Shown here: in pieces, positions 1-7,303 of the stretch
How the letters are laid out: each line of letters opens with the position of its first letter
How positions within the stretch are numbered: position 1 is the first letter of the stretch
From: Sphingomonas limnosediminicola
GTDB taxonomy: Bacteria > Pseudomonadota > Alphaproteobacteria > Sphingomonadales > Sphingomonadaceae
Length of the DNA: 64,000 nucleotides
Direction of reading: 5' to 3'
Assembly (NCBI RefSeq): GCF_039537965.1
Contig: NZ_BAABBM010000001.1
Coordinates: 1,302,001-1,366,000 of the forward strand
Notes under the pieces: model-generated
Databases searched by the model: none
Seen by the model: the letters and a program-made list of their open reading frames with translations, nothing else
Told to the model about the DNA's origin: nothing
Position numbers and translations under genes: made by a program

Positions 1-131
1 CTGCATCCGTGCCGGCCCTTTGCTTCGCGTTGTTAAAGCAAGGCTTTTCGGGCGATGGCCAAGCGCTTACGCGGGCCCGCGACCTCTGCAACCGAAGCGG
101 GATCGACCACGAATTCGGAGTGTGGACCTGA
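1..131 (+). CDS. C-terminal fragment of an unidentified protein (start outside window)
   Basis: The third forward frame stays open from the window edge to a TGA at 129-131 and gives about 42 residues ending in EFGVWT. Its composition (alternating hydrophobic and charged residues, with an LLKQGF segment followed by a DLCNRSG segment) looks like real protein rather than chance. I do not recognise the family, and the fragment is too short to be certain it is coding. Confidence 0.35.
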   Translation, partial: ASVPALCFALLKQGFSGDGQALTRARDLCNRSGIDHEFGVWT

Positions 132-136
132 CGCCG

Positions 137-556
137 TTAAGCGAGCGAACCGGCGTAGCGATAACCGTTGCCTGAGAACTTGAAATCAGCGGGGAGGTCG
201 CGACCGAGGTAACGGGCGGTCACGTCGCTCGCAGCCGGCCGGCCGGTGAAGCCTAGCCGGCCAGGCATCGGCCTATCGTAGTCCGGAAAATTATCGTGGG
301 TGGCCCGCTTCCATTCGGTTGGCTCAAAAACGCCGATCACGCGCCGGTTTTTCGTTGCGAGCACGTATTCAACCTTTGCCGCGCGAGCGGGTGCAAGTCG
401 CCATGCGTACCTGGCTGCGTCGTAAGCGCTCGAGCGGGGGAATGTCTGGTTCACGCTGACCACGAGCAGAGCGTCTGAGCTATTCAGGTCGATCACGCCA
501 ACATCTTCGTCACGCCCTTCCAAGTCAGTCCTCGCTGCGACCTTTGCGTCCGTCAT
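137..556 (-). CDS. Hypothetical protein, about 139 aa
   Basis: This small soluble protein has no signal peptide and no membrane segment. The N-terminal half holds a strand-rich segment (DALLVVSVNQTF), then a VEYVLATKNRRVIGVF segment and a C-terminal RLGFTGRPA segment. The pattern recurs in short hypothetical proteins that often sit beside mobile-element genes, but I cannot assign a fold or function. An upstream ATG at 592 is possible. I chose the ATG at 556 because the first 12 residues of the longer form are low-complexity and unlike the rest. It is transcribed toward the window edge and convergent with the fragment to its left. Confidence 0.55.
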   Translation of the reverse strand: MTDAKVAARTDLEGRDEDVGVIDLNSSDALLVVSVNQTFPRSSAYDAARYAWRLAPARAAKVEYVLATKNRRVIGVFEPTEWKRATHDNFPDYDRPMPGRLGFTGRPAASDVTARYLGRDLPADFKFSGNGYRYAGSLA

Positions 557-734
557 AGAAAGTTGTCGGGGTTCTGGACAACTCTCCGGCACGTACTGGT
601 ATTACCCCAGCTAGAGGCGATCCTCAGGGCGGACTTGCTCAGCGGAGCCTCGCCGGGCACCCCAGCTCATCATAGATCGGGCCAATGCACGGTGCGGCAG
701 TTGATTTGTCGACCGGACCTTCAATCCCTCCCAG

Positions 735-1202
735 CTAGCACCACGGATGGCGCGAGCCGTCCCAAGCCCTGGCCAGGCCTTCCGCGACGAGGGTGCTGCC
801 GACGCTCTCCCCGTTCACATCGACGATCCTGAGTTTGCGGCCGTAACGGTCAGTATCCCGATCGACCGCTTCCAAGGTGACGGCCCCACTGTTCAGCAAT
901 TGCTGCAGCCGGAGCGTCGCTCGGTCACCAAGCTCCTTCTCGCTCGAGCAGCGCGGGTCGTGCGTCTCCGGGGCATCGATGTCGGCGATGCGGATCTTCA
1001 CCCCCTCGACCCAGACCGTGTCGCCATCGACCACGCAATTATAGCCACCGCCAATGAAACACATGGAGAAATGTGTGCGAACACCACCGGTGCCCCTGGC
1101 CTCTGCCCCGCCTGAGGGAAGTGCAACCCAACCCAGCCCATAGGCAGCGCCGAGCAGTGCTGCGCCGCCCCACACGGAAGCAAACACCGTCCAACTCTTC
1201 AT
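735..1202 (-). CDS. SNase-like (thermonuclease family) exported or membrane-anchored protein
   Basis: The C-terminal 110 residues match the staphylococcal nuclease OB-fold: VVDGDTVWVEGVKIRIADID near the start of the domain, then DAPET, a KELGDRAT helix and DRYGRKL. The first Arg of the usual active site lies in the VKIRIADIDAPE segment and the Asp/Glu pair is present, so catalysis on DNA or RNA is plausible. The chosen start at 1202 gives MKSWTVFASVWGG, a hydrophobic N-terminus (signal or anchor). It overlaps the stop of the small upstream membrane gene, suggesting coupled translation. SNase-like proteins are frequent island and plasmid passengers. The substrate here is unknown. Confidence 0.8.
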   Translation of the reverse strand: MKSWTVFASVWGGAALLGAAYGLGWVALPSGGAEARGTGGVRTHFSMCFIGGGYNCVVDGDTVWVEGVKIRIADIDAPETHDPRCSSEKELGDRATLRLQQLLNSGAVTLEAVDRDTDRYGRKLRIVDVNGESVGSTLVAEGLARAWDGSRHPWC

Positions 1203-1327
1203 GCAGCGGCCGGCTTCCAGCCCCGAGTGGCGGCCCAAAGCAAAATCGCCGCCCAGCCGACTGGCAGGACTGCCGTAGCCATCAAGACCGCCGCAGTGAT
1301 GGGAATGTGCGCCTTTGGATCACGCAT
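1199..1327 (-). CDS. Small hydrophobic membrane protein, 42 aa
   Basis: Starting from ATG 1327 the product is MRDPKAHIPITAAVLM followed by one long hydrophobic segment and a short basic tail (WKPAAA). It reads as a single-span membrane peptide. The stop overlaps the ATG of the SNase-like gene in a 4-base ATGA arrangement, which is the main support for it being real. A longer reading from 1471 is open but its extra N-terminus is Cys/His-rich and atypical. The function is unknown. It may be the membrane partner of the downstream nuclease. Confidence 0.45.
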   Translation of the reverse strand: MRDPKAHIPITAAVLMATAVLPVGWAAILLWAATRGWKPAAA

Positions 1328-1473
1328 ACAGTAAATCCATTTCCAATGGTGGCGTGCGCCGAGTTCGCACACTCCCCCTGTTCTTCGGCACGCTGTTTCA
1401 GGTGTGTGGCGGGCGAAACCCAAGGGCGCAAGCTTGGCCCGCTTGTCGTTACAAAAGTGACAAAATGTCATGA

Positions 1474-2433
1474 GTGGCTAATCAAAGCTGCGTGTTGCGT
1501 CACCCGGCCAAGCTGATTGGATGGATTGGAAATCGCGTCGAATCAGGCCGTGTCGCTTTCTGCTGCTGGAAAGAGGAACGCGAAGCTTGGCGGGCGCAGA
1601 AAGCAGCAGCGCGAGAGCAGTTTGATACGACGGAGCTGGAACGGGAAGTTGAGTCGCTGCGCACTCGTCTGGACGCCGAAGTCGAGCGGCTCTTCGACGA
1701 TCCGATAAAACAAGCCGAAGAACGCTTCCAGGAATTATGGCGTGACGGCCTGGAGCTTCATCGCAGGATTGAGTTGTTCTCCAGGGATTTCTGGGGGGAG
1801 AGAAACCAGGCGCTTGAACGCCTCCGACCGATCGTCCGCGAGATTAAGGAGACAAAAGCTGAGCTGGCGGAAGCTTATGAGAGGCACGCGGACGCCGTGG
1901 CATACATTCGACACTGGCTTGCGCGTTCAAGATCTCGCATTCCCATATACGGTAAAGCTGGCCGGCCGGTCCCATCGCACTGGCTACTTGGCATGAGCCA
2001 AGCGAAGTTCGAGCGCGCGAAATATCGTCGAGACAAGGCGGGTCACGAAATCGGGCAGCTGAAGTCTGCGCTTGCGAGACTGCAGTTAGACAAACGGTCT
2101 TGGCAGAGAGTGCTCGATGAAATCAAAGGCCACGCACAAGAGTTACGGGAGCTCCGTGAGACGCGGCAGTTTCCCAATGTGCTGCGCGAACAGGTGGAGG
2201 ACTTGGAACGTCAGTCTGAGCGACTGACTGAGTTTGTTGCTCGCGCATCACGGGGGCGTGAAAGCTACATAAAGCAGTCATCACTCACGCGCGAAATCGA
2301 GAAAGTCGTGAGCCAGATTGAGCGCATGAAGCGCGCGCGTCGATCATTTTTGGAAAGCTTTAAAGCCCCAAGTGCGAAAGCCGACAGGAGAGCCGCTTAC
2401 TTGCGGCAATATGCGGAGCGCCGCGTTTCATAA
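1474..2433 (+). CDS. Long coiled-coil protein, 319 aa, function unknown
   Basis: From about residue 35 to 300 the protein is almost entirely charged amphipathic helix with heptad-like spacing (ELEREVESLRTRLDAEVERL; QVEDLERQSERLTEF), so it should form an extended coiled coil. There is a short helix-breaking Gly/Pro segment near residues 157-166 (IPIYGKAGRPVPS). No enzymatic motif or membrane segment is visible. The GTG start at 1474 is uncertain because the first 30 residues do not fit the rest; translation may begin further in. No operon partner lies downstream. Confidence 0.6.
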   Translation: MANQSCVLRHPAKLIGWIGNRVESGRVAFCCWKEEREAWRAQKAAAREQFDTTELEREVESLRTRLDAEVERLFDDPIKQAEERFQELWRDGLELHRRIELFSRDFWGERNQALERLRPIVREIKETKAELAEAYERHADAVAYIRHWLARSRSRIPIYGKAGRPVPSHWLLGMSQAKFERAKYRRDKAGHEIGQLKSALARLQLDKRSWQRVLDEIKGHAQELRELRETRQFPNVLREQVEDLERQSERLTEFVARASRGRESYIKQSSLTREIEKVVSQIERMKRARRSFLESFKAPSAKADRRAAYLRQYAERRVS

Positions 2434-2597
2434 TATAAGTGCGTCCGTCGTCCGAGCCCGGCTTATAGGCTCTGGATTGCTACTCCTACAGGACTCACAC
2501 AGCACCTCCCAAGACATTCGATCGGAACGAAATTCATAACGGGGAGGCTTAGGGCCAACTGCAACCTCTCCTGTAGCTGTCTAACCTGCGTGAGACG

Positions 2598-2625
2598 GCA
2601 TGGGACTGCATGGAACGGCATGGGA
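2598..2625 (+). repeat. Three 10-bp phased copies of GCATGGGA
   Basis: GCATGGGA occurs at 2598-2605 and 2618-2625, with a one-mismatch copy GCATGGAA at 2608-2615. The spacing is exactly 10 bases, so all copies face the same side of the helix. The same motif occurs in opposite orientation at 3091-3119 and again beside the integrase at 14103-14193. Confidence 0.75.
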
Positions 2626-2738
2626 TTCTGACGACCGCAAAATGCATTCTTTGTGCCTGTGAGAGCTGTGCAAGACCGTTCCTGAGTGCTTTCCAAGCAG
2701 ACGATTGAATGACGCTCGATGCCGACCAGCCGGTAAAT

Positions 2739-3064
2739 CGTCACAGGCCCCTTTACCTGTGACGGTCGTCACAGGCCGCCTGTGACGCCTATTTCCGCGT
2801 CTTTTCAGTGGCTTATATATGATCGTCACAGGATCACAGGTGTTTCCTTGTATAACTTTCCGTAGCAGGGGTGATTCCGCACGTTTCTCGCGCAGTGGCG
2901 CTCAACCATTGCATCGCCGTCAGGCTCTGCTCCTGAATTTATATAGTTCTCTAGGGAAACACCTGTGATCCTGTGACGATTGCCCTTTTTGCGGCAGATT
3001 TCTGGGGAAAATGACCGTCACAGGTCACCGTCACAGGTGCGTCACAGGTATGGAGCCTGTGACG
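2739..3064. repeat. Iteron-like array: ten copies of CGTCACAGG / CCTGTGACG
   Basis: Exact 9-mer copies lie at 2739, 2767, 2824, 3016, 3029 and 3040 (as CGTCACAGG) and at 2756, 2779, 2970 and 3056 (as CCTGTGACG). Neighbouring copies within clusters are 11 to 17 bases apart, mostly close to one helical turn. Several copies pair as inverted dyads. Such density of an exact 9-mer in 326 bases cannot be chance and points to a dedicated DNA-binding protein. Confidence 0.85.
2822..2980. repeat. Perfect 26-bp inverted repeat with 107-bp spacer
   Basis: Bases 2822-2847 are the exact reverse complement of 2955-2980. Each arm contains one CGTCACAGG 9-mer plus a second half-site (ATCACAGGTG). The spacer (2848-2954) contains no coding sequence I recognise. 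It could form a cruciform, or it could be a small non-autonomous element; no target duplication was seen flanking the arms. Confidence 0.85.
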
Positions 3065-3090
3065 GTGCCGCGATCGGCAAAATGCGACCG

Positions 3091-3119
3091 TCCATAGGCG
3101 TCCCATGCCGTCCCAGCGC
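3091..3119 (-). repeat. Phased TCCCATGC-type copies, inverse of the 2598 array
   Basis: Copies start at 3091 (TCCATAGGC), 3101 (TCCCATGCC) and 3111 (TCCCAGCGC), again 10 bases apart but on the opposite strand relative to 2598-2625. Together the two sets flank the CGTCACAGG array almost symmetrically. The outer copies here are degenerate. Confidence 0.65.
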
Positions 3120-3322
3120 ACTATGTCCTAATAGACTTTTTGAAAACGCTCGATTCCAAGGGCTCAGCGCCTCCCGCTTGAAGTAAAAGCCGGAGAAAGG
3201 ACCCGTTTTCATTGAATGGTTGCTTTCATTTTTATATTTTGATTTGTGTTTTCAGACGCGAGACTTCTTGACTCTGCTTCTGAATAAATCAATCGTGTTG
3301 ACTTACTTCGGGAGTAGTGAAA

Positions 3323-3484
3323 ATGGTAACAGTTATCATTCTGCTAGTCGTATTAAGCGCAGTGTCCTGCCTTTCAACGACGCCGGAAAGCCGCGCTGAA
3401 GCGCGCGCAAAGATGGCCCGCTGGAATCCACTGTTTGCCAGCATCCTCTTTCTTGAATTGGCATTTATCTTTTGGCCGCGCTGA
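3323..3484 (+). CDS. Small two-span membrane protein, 53 aa
   Basis: ATG 3323 follows a GGGAG element by about eight bases. The product begins MVTVIILLVVLSAVSCL, a hydrophobic span, has a short charged loop (PESRAEARAKMARW) and ends with a second hydrophobic stretch and FWPR. The strong hydrophobic design and ribosome site support expression, but no homologue is recognised. It lies 158 bases before the sigma-like gene in the same orientation and may share its promoter. Confidence 0.45.
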   Translation: MVTVIILLVVLSAVSCLSTTPESRAEARAKMARWNPLFASILFLELAFIFWPR

Positions 3485-3642
3485 ACCGCCGCGCTGAACC
3501 GCGGCGACGGTTTTAGCTACCGCATGGTTCCGGTCGCATTTGTCATAACGGAGCGCGCATAGCCGTTGTGCCCATCGGGCTTTCCGGTAGGCTTCATGGC
3601 GTGGGTGATAGGGAAGCTTCTGCTGTCTCACTTCCGTTGAGG

Positions 3643-4425
3643 ATGCTCACCCGTCGTAGGGCCGACGGAAGCCTGTACACGCGCCGGATTGCCACCGATG
3701 CCAAGTTGATCCAGCTGGCGAGCGTAAGCAGGACTGACACTCTCGCCAGGCTGTCCAAGCACGATCGAAATCATTCCGACTACTTGCCATCGGAGTGCCT
3801 CGTCTATCTCTTGCGGGCGGCAGTCGGCGATGACGACCTTCGCTGGTTCAATGCTATCTGCTCGGCACTGATGGCGCGTTGCGCACTCAATCTGCGATGG
3901 GCGGTGAATGCTGGAGTCCTGCGGGACTCAGAAGGGGTTCGCGAGGACATTCTCAGCGAGTTCACGCTCAAGATCAGCGAGGCACTTCATGAAGATCCCG
4001 AGCAGCTGGACGTCTTCGAAGTGGCCTTCGATCTTGCGTTCGCAGCACTGCGAACGGATCGAATACGATCGGAGGCCTTGCGCCAACGAAGGCAATCGAC
4101 CTTCAATCCACAGCCGACGGATGCAGACGACGATCCGGACCGGTGGATACTGGCGCTGGCATCCGACGACGGATCCGACGTCGTCGGGCTTTACGGCGCG
4201 GAGTATGAAATTTTCCGGAAATCGGTTCTCGCTGCGATTAACCGACTGCCCGCCGCTGAGCAGGAGGCGATCTCCCTTCGCCTTCAAGGCTGGCAGATTT
4301 CATCCGAGGAGGCTGATATGAACTCGATCGCCAAGCACTGCGGCGTAGACGAGAGAACCGTGCGGAACCGCATTAGAAGCGGCGTGAAGCGCTTGATTGA
4401 ACTCACGCAGGCAGAGCGGCCATGA
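3643..4425 (+). CDS. Sigma-70-like / region-4 HTH regulator of the island cluster
   Basis: The C-terminal 65 residues read as sigma region 4: INRLPAAEQEAISLRLQGW, then SIAKHCGVDERTVRNRIR, a helix-turn-helix with the tip residues typical of ECF sigma factors. The middle (about residues 85-160) is helical and could be a divergent region 2, ending in basic residues before an acidic linker. The start is unclear; ATG 3643 is the first Met in a plausible protein, and an upstream GTG/ATG in frame at 3568 exists but adds an odd N-terminus. Its stop overlaps the next gene by four bases (ATGA). It probably directs or tunes expression of the downstream cluster. Confidence 0.65.
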   Translation: MLTRRRADGSLYTRRIATDAKLIQLASVSRTDTLARLSKHDRNHSDYLPSECLVYLLRAAVGDDDLRWFNAICSALMARCALNLRWAVNAGVLRDSEGVREDILSEFTLKISEALHEDPEQLDVFEVAFDLAFAALRTDRIRSEALRQRRQSTFNPQPTDADDDPDRWILALASDDGSDVVGLYGAEYEIFRKSVLAAINRLPAAEQEAISLRLQGWQISSEEADMNSIAKHCGVDERTVRNRIRSGVKRLIELTQAERP

Positions 4426-5033
4426 CCCAGCGGAGCATCGAGGCTCCTCCTCTGGAAGATGTCCTTCTAGATTTCGCCACGTCGGAGGATCCGCTTCCGG
4501 CAAGGCTCGATCGCTTCGTGACGTTGTTTCCGTCCTACGAGCATGAAATCCGGGCACTCGCCTCTGAAGTCTCGCAACTTGAACGGACACCGATGCCAGC
4601 AAGGCTGCAGCCCGAAGAAGCTGTCATGGCCGCGACCCATGGGGAGCTCCTGGCCGCTTCGTTCAGTCGAGTTCGCGCGGAAGCCGGCACTGATGTCCTT
4701 GCCGCCGTCAGCGCTCCGGAACTCAGAAAGCTGGCGAAGAAGATCGATCTGCCTGTGCAGCTGCTTGAAAAGCTCAAGCAACGGCTGATCGACGTAACGA
4801 CGATTCCCAGCGGGTTTGTTGCCTGGCTGGCTGAGTGCATGAACGTCGCCGAGGCGGACCTTGCGTTCAGCCTACGACAGCCCGCACCCGCTGGCGTTTC
4901 GCCACACTTCCGTCTCGATGGAGCGTCGGGCGATACCCCGCAATCATTCAAGGACGCACTGGCGACGTCTGCGCTCAGCGACGATCAACGCGCCAGGATG
5001 GAAGGATTTCTGTCAGGCTCGGCGGCGGACTAG
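4422..5033 (+). CDS. Helical partner of the sigma-like factor, 203 aa
   Basis: Translation is coupled to the sigma-like gene by a 4-base overlap. The protein is soluble and mostly helical, with a segment rich in Pro/Arg/Phe near residues 25-45 (LPARLDRFVTLFPSYEHEI) and a long middle helix (LRKLAKKIDLPVQLLEKLKQ). There is one Cys (WLAECMNV) and no catalytic signature. I considered an E2 fold and rejected it: the beta-sheet and active-site surroundings of an E2 are absent. Coupling to a sigma-like protein suggests an anti-sigma or co-regulator, which is inference only. Confidence 0.6.
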   Translation: MTQRSIEAPPLEDVLLDFATSEDPLPARLDRFVTLFPSYEHEIRALASEVSQLERTPMPARLQPEEAVMAATHGELLAASFSRVRAEAGTDVLAAVSAPELRKLAKKIDLPVQLLEKLKQRLIDVTTIPSGFVAWLAECMNVAEADLAFSLRQPAPAGVSPHFRLDGASGDTPQSFKDALATSALSDDQRARMEGFLSGSAAD

Positions 5034-5178
5034 CGTGCTTATCGGCTTGCCGGATTAGTCCCGAAAGATTTTTTCTCGAGCCTTTTCCGGTCGACCACCT
5101 CAGCTCCGATTAGCTGATTGTTGGAGGGAAATCGGGATCGCCGATGCCTCTCCGCATCAAGCGACGGAGTTCAATATC

Positions 5179-5451
5179 ATGAGCAATTCGGACAACGGAC
5201 ACGGCGGCCAGGACAATAAGTTCGAGGTCACCGTCTCGTTCAACGGCATCAACAAGCCGCTCGAGGTCAACAAGAACCAAGCGGTTCAGTCGGTCATACC
5301 CCGCGCCTTGGAGCTCTTCCATCAGAGCGGAGATACTGTCGGCCTGTTTCTGGGCGGCACAGAGCTGCAGCCGCACAACAGCGTCGAAGACTCGGGCATC
5401 ACGCCAGGTGCTGTCCTCATCCTCCGGCCGCGCCAGGTCCGGGGCGGCTAA
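5179..5451 (+). CDS. Ubiquitin-like protein ending in Gly-Gly
   Basis: After a polar, probably disordered N-terminus (residues 1-14) the protein has a beta-grasp pattern: strand FEVTVSFNGINKPLEV (15-30), a helix (QAVQSVIPRALELFHQ, 34-49), strands VGLFLGGTEL, the DSGITPGAVL turn typical of ubiquitin-like folds and a last strand ILRPRQV. It ends exactly in RGG followed by TAA, so the conjugation-type tail is already mature. The stop overlaps the JAMM gene start (TAATG), and an E1-like gene follows. In known bacterial systems such a protein is adenylated at its C-terminal Gly and attached to targets. No E2 is visible nearby. Confidence 0.85.
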   Translation: MSNSDNGHGGQDNKFEVTVSFNGINKPLEVNKNQAVQSVIPRALELFHQSGDTVGLFLGGTELQPHNSVEDSGITPGAVLILRPRQVRGG

Positions 5452-5891
5452 TGCGGTACCAGCTCGCAGCGTCGCTGCTCGAGGAGACGTTCACGCACTT
5501 CCGTCGCTGCGGTGCTGGGGTGCGGGAATGTCAGGCACTGTGGGTGGGCCCATGGGCTCACCCACATCTGATCACCGAGGTAGTCCACCCGCGGCATAGT
5601 GCATCGGCGGCTGGCTTCCAGCTCGATGATGCCTGGCTGAGCGATTTCTGGACCCGGCTCGCGAAGGAAGAGGTCGGGATCCGGGTGCAGTGCCACACCC
5701 ATCCCGGTGCCGCGTATCACAGCGCTGTCGATGATGCGTTTCCGGTCATCACCACGCCCGGCTTCCTTAGCCTGGTGATCCCGCGTTTTGGCTTGGGTCC
5801 GGTTGGATTCGAGCGGGCATTCCTGGCTCAGATCGATGAGGCAGGTCACTGGGACGAAGTGGCGATCGCCGAATTCCTGGAGATTGTGTGA
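5451..5891 (+). CDS. JAB/MPN (JAMM) metalloprotease, deubiquitinase-like
   Basis: The JAMM zinc motif is complete: Glu26 in GVRECQALWVG, then CHTHPGAAYHSAVDD with His82, His84, Ser91 and Asp94. At 146 aa it is a stand-alone MPN domain. Family members cleave isopeptide or peptide bonds after a ubiquitin-like C-terminus. Placed between the ubiquitin-like gene and the E1 gene, with start and stop overlaps on both sides (TAATG and TGATG), it is the likely deconjugase or processing enzyme. As the ubiquitin-like protein already ends in GG, removal from targets is the more likely role. Confidence 0.88.
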   Translation: MRYQLAASLLEETFTHFRRCGAGVRECQALWVGPWAHPHLITEVVHPRHSASAAGFQLDDAWLSDFWTRLAKEEVGIRVQCHTHPGAAYHSAVDDAFPVITTPGFLSLVIPRFGLGPVGFERAFLAQIDEAGHWDEVAIAEFLEIV

Positions 5892-7177
5892 TGCAAGCTG
5901 CTCTCGATCGTACTCTGCTTTTGATGCGAACGGACCTGCTGGATGAGGTCTCAGCAGAGGAACTGCTTTGCGCCTTAACCGAAACCTCCGTCGTTCTGTC
6001 GGCGAGCGAAGATGTTTTGTTGAGCCATTCGGGCCAGACGGCCTTCGTGACGGCCGCGCTGTTGCTGGCCCGGTCCGGGCATTGTGTTCGCCTGGACGCT
6101 CCAAACGTCGACATCATCGGAAATCAGCCCCCCCTTCGTCGCGACCGGCTGATTGATGGCCTGCTGGAAGTTGGCGCGGATCTCCTGCCCGGCTGCTCCT
6201 TCACGACCGGAATGTCGGATCGGTCGGCCGACCTCGTCGTCTGTATTGGCCAACATTCAAGCAAAGCCGAAGCGGCCGATCGAATCTTTGTGACTGCCGA
6301 TGATTGGTCGGCACAAATCAGCGGCGGGGAAGAGCTTGCGTGGAACGGGGGGGAATGGCCCCTGGGCGCATTCGCCGCGGCTGCTCTGATCGCCGGCGAG
6401 GTCTTCAAAGTCAGCATGCGTCGCCTGCGCGATCACGCGAAGAACGCTCCATTGTTCGAGGACCTGTACGCACCAGCTCGGTCAGCGTGTGTCCGCCTCG
6501 CGCCCGCTGAAACGCCGCACGCCACGAGCCTTGATGCGATTGACCTGATCAGTGGCGGCGCAATCGGCAACTCGTTCCTCTACACGTTGCTTCGGCTGCC
6601 ACGTTGTTCCGCCGAAATCCGTGTAATGGACGACGATGAAAGCGCGCTAAGCAACCTCAACCGGAACGCACTGCTGCGACGTTCGCGGATCGACATCCCG
6701 AAGGTCGAAGACTTGGCCAGCTTCGCCGTCGACAGGATCGCAATCAAGCCATTGGTGCATCGCTACGGCGGTGAAGAGGATCCGGATCTCGCCGACACCG
6801 TGATCGTGGGCGTCGACCACATCCCCTCGCGCTGGTCAGCTCAGCGTTCACGACCAACCTGGCTCGGCGTTGGGGCAACGGAGGGCTTCTCGGTGCAGGT
6901 TTCGCACCATCGCCCAGGACAGGCCTGCGCTCAGTGCCTTCACCCCGAGGACGCCCCGATCGATGGACCCATTCCAACGGTTGCATTCGTCTCCTTCTGG
7001 GCGGGTTTGCTGCTGGCGGCCGACCTCATCCGGAAGACCGCTGGAACGCTGCCCTCAGATAACGAGCAGCAGGTCTTCCTGCCGGCGCTTCGCCCTGAGT
7101 CTTGGGACTACGCGCACTCGCCAATCAATCCGCGCGCGGGTTGTCCAAACTGCGCCGAGTTGGGGGTCGTGTCATGA
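5891..7177 (+). CDS. ThiF/E1-like adenylating enzyme with atypical catalytic region
   Basis: The C-terminal half is a ThiF/MoeB/E1 Rossmann domain: SGGAIGN (about 221-227) for ATP, MDDDESALSNLNRN (246-259) with the acidic residue and the Asn/Arg pair, and K271 after the RRSR loop. Two zinc-binding pairs are present, CAQC (346-349) and CPNC (418-421). The first 200 residues form a separate domain I cannot name. The Cys normally found 10-12 residues after the first CxxC in ThiF and MoeB is absent here (PEDAPIDGPIPTVAF). The enzyme should adenylate the neighbouring ubiquitin-like protein, but how it transfers it is unclear. ATG 5891 overlaps the JAMM stop. Confidence 0.85.
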   Translation: MQAALDRTLLLMRTDLLDEVSAEELLCALTETSVVLSASEDVLLSHSGQTAFVTAALLLARSGHCVRLDAPNVDIIGNQPPLRRDRLIDGLLEVGADLLPGCSFTTGMSDRSADLVVCIGQHSSKAEAADRIFVTADDWSAQISGGEELAWNGGEWPLGAFAAAALIAGEVFKVSMRRLRDHAKNAPLFEDLYAPARSACVRLAPAETPHATSLDAIDLISGGAIGNSFLYTLLRLPRCSAEIRVMDDDESALSNLNRNALLRRSRIDIPKVEDLASFAVDRIAIKPLVHRYGGEEDPDLADTVIVGVDHIPSRWSAQRSRPTWLGVGATEGFSVQVSHHRPGQACAQCLHPEDAPIDGPIPTVAFVSFWAGLLLAADLIRKTAGTLPSDNEQQVFLPALRPESWDYAHSPINPRAGCPNCAELGVVS

Positions 7178-7303
7178 CGTCGGCAGGTTCGAAAACAGCT
7201 CCGCAACGCGGCGTAGAAAATGGAGGTGCTGTTCGGCTCTTGAGCATCGTCGTTGCGGTAGTTACCTGCCTGCCCCCGAAGATTGTGGAAGAGCCGGAAC
7301 GGA

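Larger units (their letters stand above)
2434..3322. other. Gene-poor repeat-rich region of the island
   Basis: No convincing coding sequence is present across about 890 bases. The stretch holds three kinds of ordered repeat, listed separately: 10-bp phased GCATGGGA copies at each edge in opposite orientation, ten copies of the 9-mer CGTCACAGG (either strand), and a perfect 26-bp inverted repeat. The tail from about 3190 is AT-rich and may hold the promoter for the small membrane gene at 3323. The layout resembles a protein-loaded control site such as a replication, transfer or recombination locus. Confidence 0.6.

Noticed and set aside
2739..3064. CRISPR array
   Set aside because: Repeats are only 9 bases, lie on both strands, have spacers of a few bases and no cas genes are near.
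4422..5033. Possible E2-like conjugating enzyme for the ubiquitin-like cluster
   Set aside because: It is mostly helical, has a single Cys in an amphipathic helix and no E2-type beta-sheet or active-site context.
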